DNA of 6,540 bases from Chitinophagaceae bacterium. GTDB lineage: Bacteria; Bacteroidota; Bacteroidia; Chitinophagales; Chitinophagaceae. The position numbers and the translations under genes are program-made. Location of the stretch: the NCBI GenBank assembly GCA_947463755.1, contig CANHUK010000095.1, positions 1 to 6,540 on the forward strand, written 5' to 3'. Under the pieces are notes generated by a model. That model saw nothing but the letters and a program-made list of their open reading frames with translations. It ran no database searches and was not told the origin of the DNA. This document shows, in pieces, positions 6,098 through 6,540 of this stretch (position 1 is its first letter; every line of letters begins with the position of its first letter).

Positions 6098-6540
6098 GAA
6101 AGGAAAGCCATTCCATCCTGAACGTGGCCGTCGTCGTCGCTGCACTCGGCTATTTCGTAGACATTTACGATCTCCTGCTCTTTACCATCGTCCGAAAGCC
6201 CAGCCTGGTGGATATCGGTGTAACAGATGCCGGGATGATCGCCGCCAGTGCAAAGATCATCGACCTGCAGATGGTCGGATTGCTCATCGGTGGGGTGGTT
6301 TGGGGGATCATGGGCGACCGGAAGGGCAGGCTCAGCGTGCTTTTCGGTTCCATCATGCTCTATTCCGTCGCCAACTTCCTGACCGGATATGTGCAGACCG
6401 TGGACCAATACGCCTGGGCCCGTTTCGCTGCCGGCATCGGACTCGCCGGTGAACTCGGTGCCGGGATCACCCTGGTCAGCGAATTGCTGCCCAAAGAGAA
6501 ACGGGGCATCGGTACTTCTCTGGTCGCCGGAGTCGGACTC
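6094..6540 (+). CDS. MFS transporter, N-terminal part (3' end outside window)
   Basis: The first 149 codons of a major facilitator superfamily transporter of the inner membrane; the frame is open to the window end. TM1 carries FVDIYDLLLF with Asp23 and Asp26, similar to the D-x-Y-D mark of metabolite:H+ symporters. TM2 ends in the MFS motif A loop GDRKGR (74-79). TM4 has ARFAAGIGLAGELGAG (109-124) followed by SELLPKEKRG (129-138), which matches the RxxxGxGxxGE and E-x-x-P-x-x-x-RG signatures of the sugar and organic-acid porter side of the superfamily. The ATG at 6094 puts a short polar lead before TM1 and is the best start; it is 31 bp after dedA with no terminator or promoter between, so the two are probably cotranscribed. 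The substrate cannot be told from half of the first domain; a carboxylate or sugar-type solute is the likely class. Confidence 0.9.
   Translation, partial: MRKESHSILNVAVVVAALGYFVDIYDLLLFTIVRKPSLVDIGVTDAGMIAASAKIIDLQMVGLLIGGVVWGIMGDRKGRLSVLFGSIMLYSVANFLTGYVQTVDQYAWARFAAGIGLAGELGAGITLVSELLPKEKRGIGTSLVAGVGL

Overview
The window looks like ordinary chromosomal DNA of a Bacteroidota bacterium with a moderately GC-rich genome. Three things point there. The first gene reads as the beta part of the single-chain (alpha-beta fused) 2-oxoacid dehydrogenase E1 common in that phylum. A perfect Bacteroidota-type -7 promoter box (TAnnTTTG, here TACCTTTG) lies upstream of yebC. None of the gene starts has a convincing Shine-Dalgarno sequence, which is also typical of the phylum. 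Genus cannot be told from the sequence.

Layout, left to right. (1) 1-1053, + strand: the 3' part of the E1 gene, cut by the window edge. (2) 1077-3932, - strand: three genes read right to left, namely an APC-family amino-acid permease (2403-3932), a YebC/TACO1-family protein (1575-2297) and a small DCC-family thiol-disulfide oxidoreductase (1077-1520). A strong intrinsic terminator separates the permease from yebC, and the yebC promoter lies directly after it. yebC and the DCC gene are 54 bp apart and probably share a transcript. (3) 3933-4040: a divergent intergenic region with a probable permease promoter. (4) 4041-6540, + strand: a dicarboxylate/amino-acid:cation symporter, a DedA/VTT membrane protein and the first 149 codons of an MFS transporter. 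Gaps are 48 and 31 bp, so this looks like one transcription unit of inner-membrane proteins.

Together the genes suggest amino-acid uptake and oxidation (permease, symporter, E1 complex), envelope lipid-carrier handling (DedA) and translation or regulation (YebC). That link is by function only; no shared regulatory site is visible. I found no RNA genes, insertion sequences, CRISPR arrays, prophage parts, attachment sites or long repeats, and no non-coding stretch over about 110 bp. I see no sign of a new biological system. The points worth a second look are small: the terminator-promoter junction, the mixed substrate signature and uncertain start of the symporter, a hairpin after yebC, and a nine-codon ORF overlapping the MFS start.
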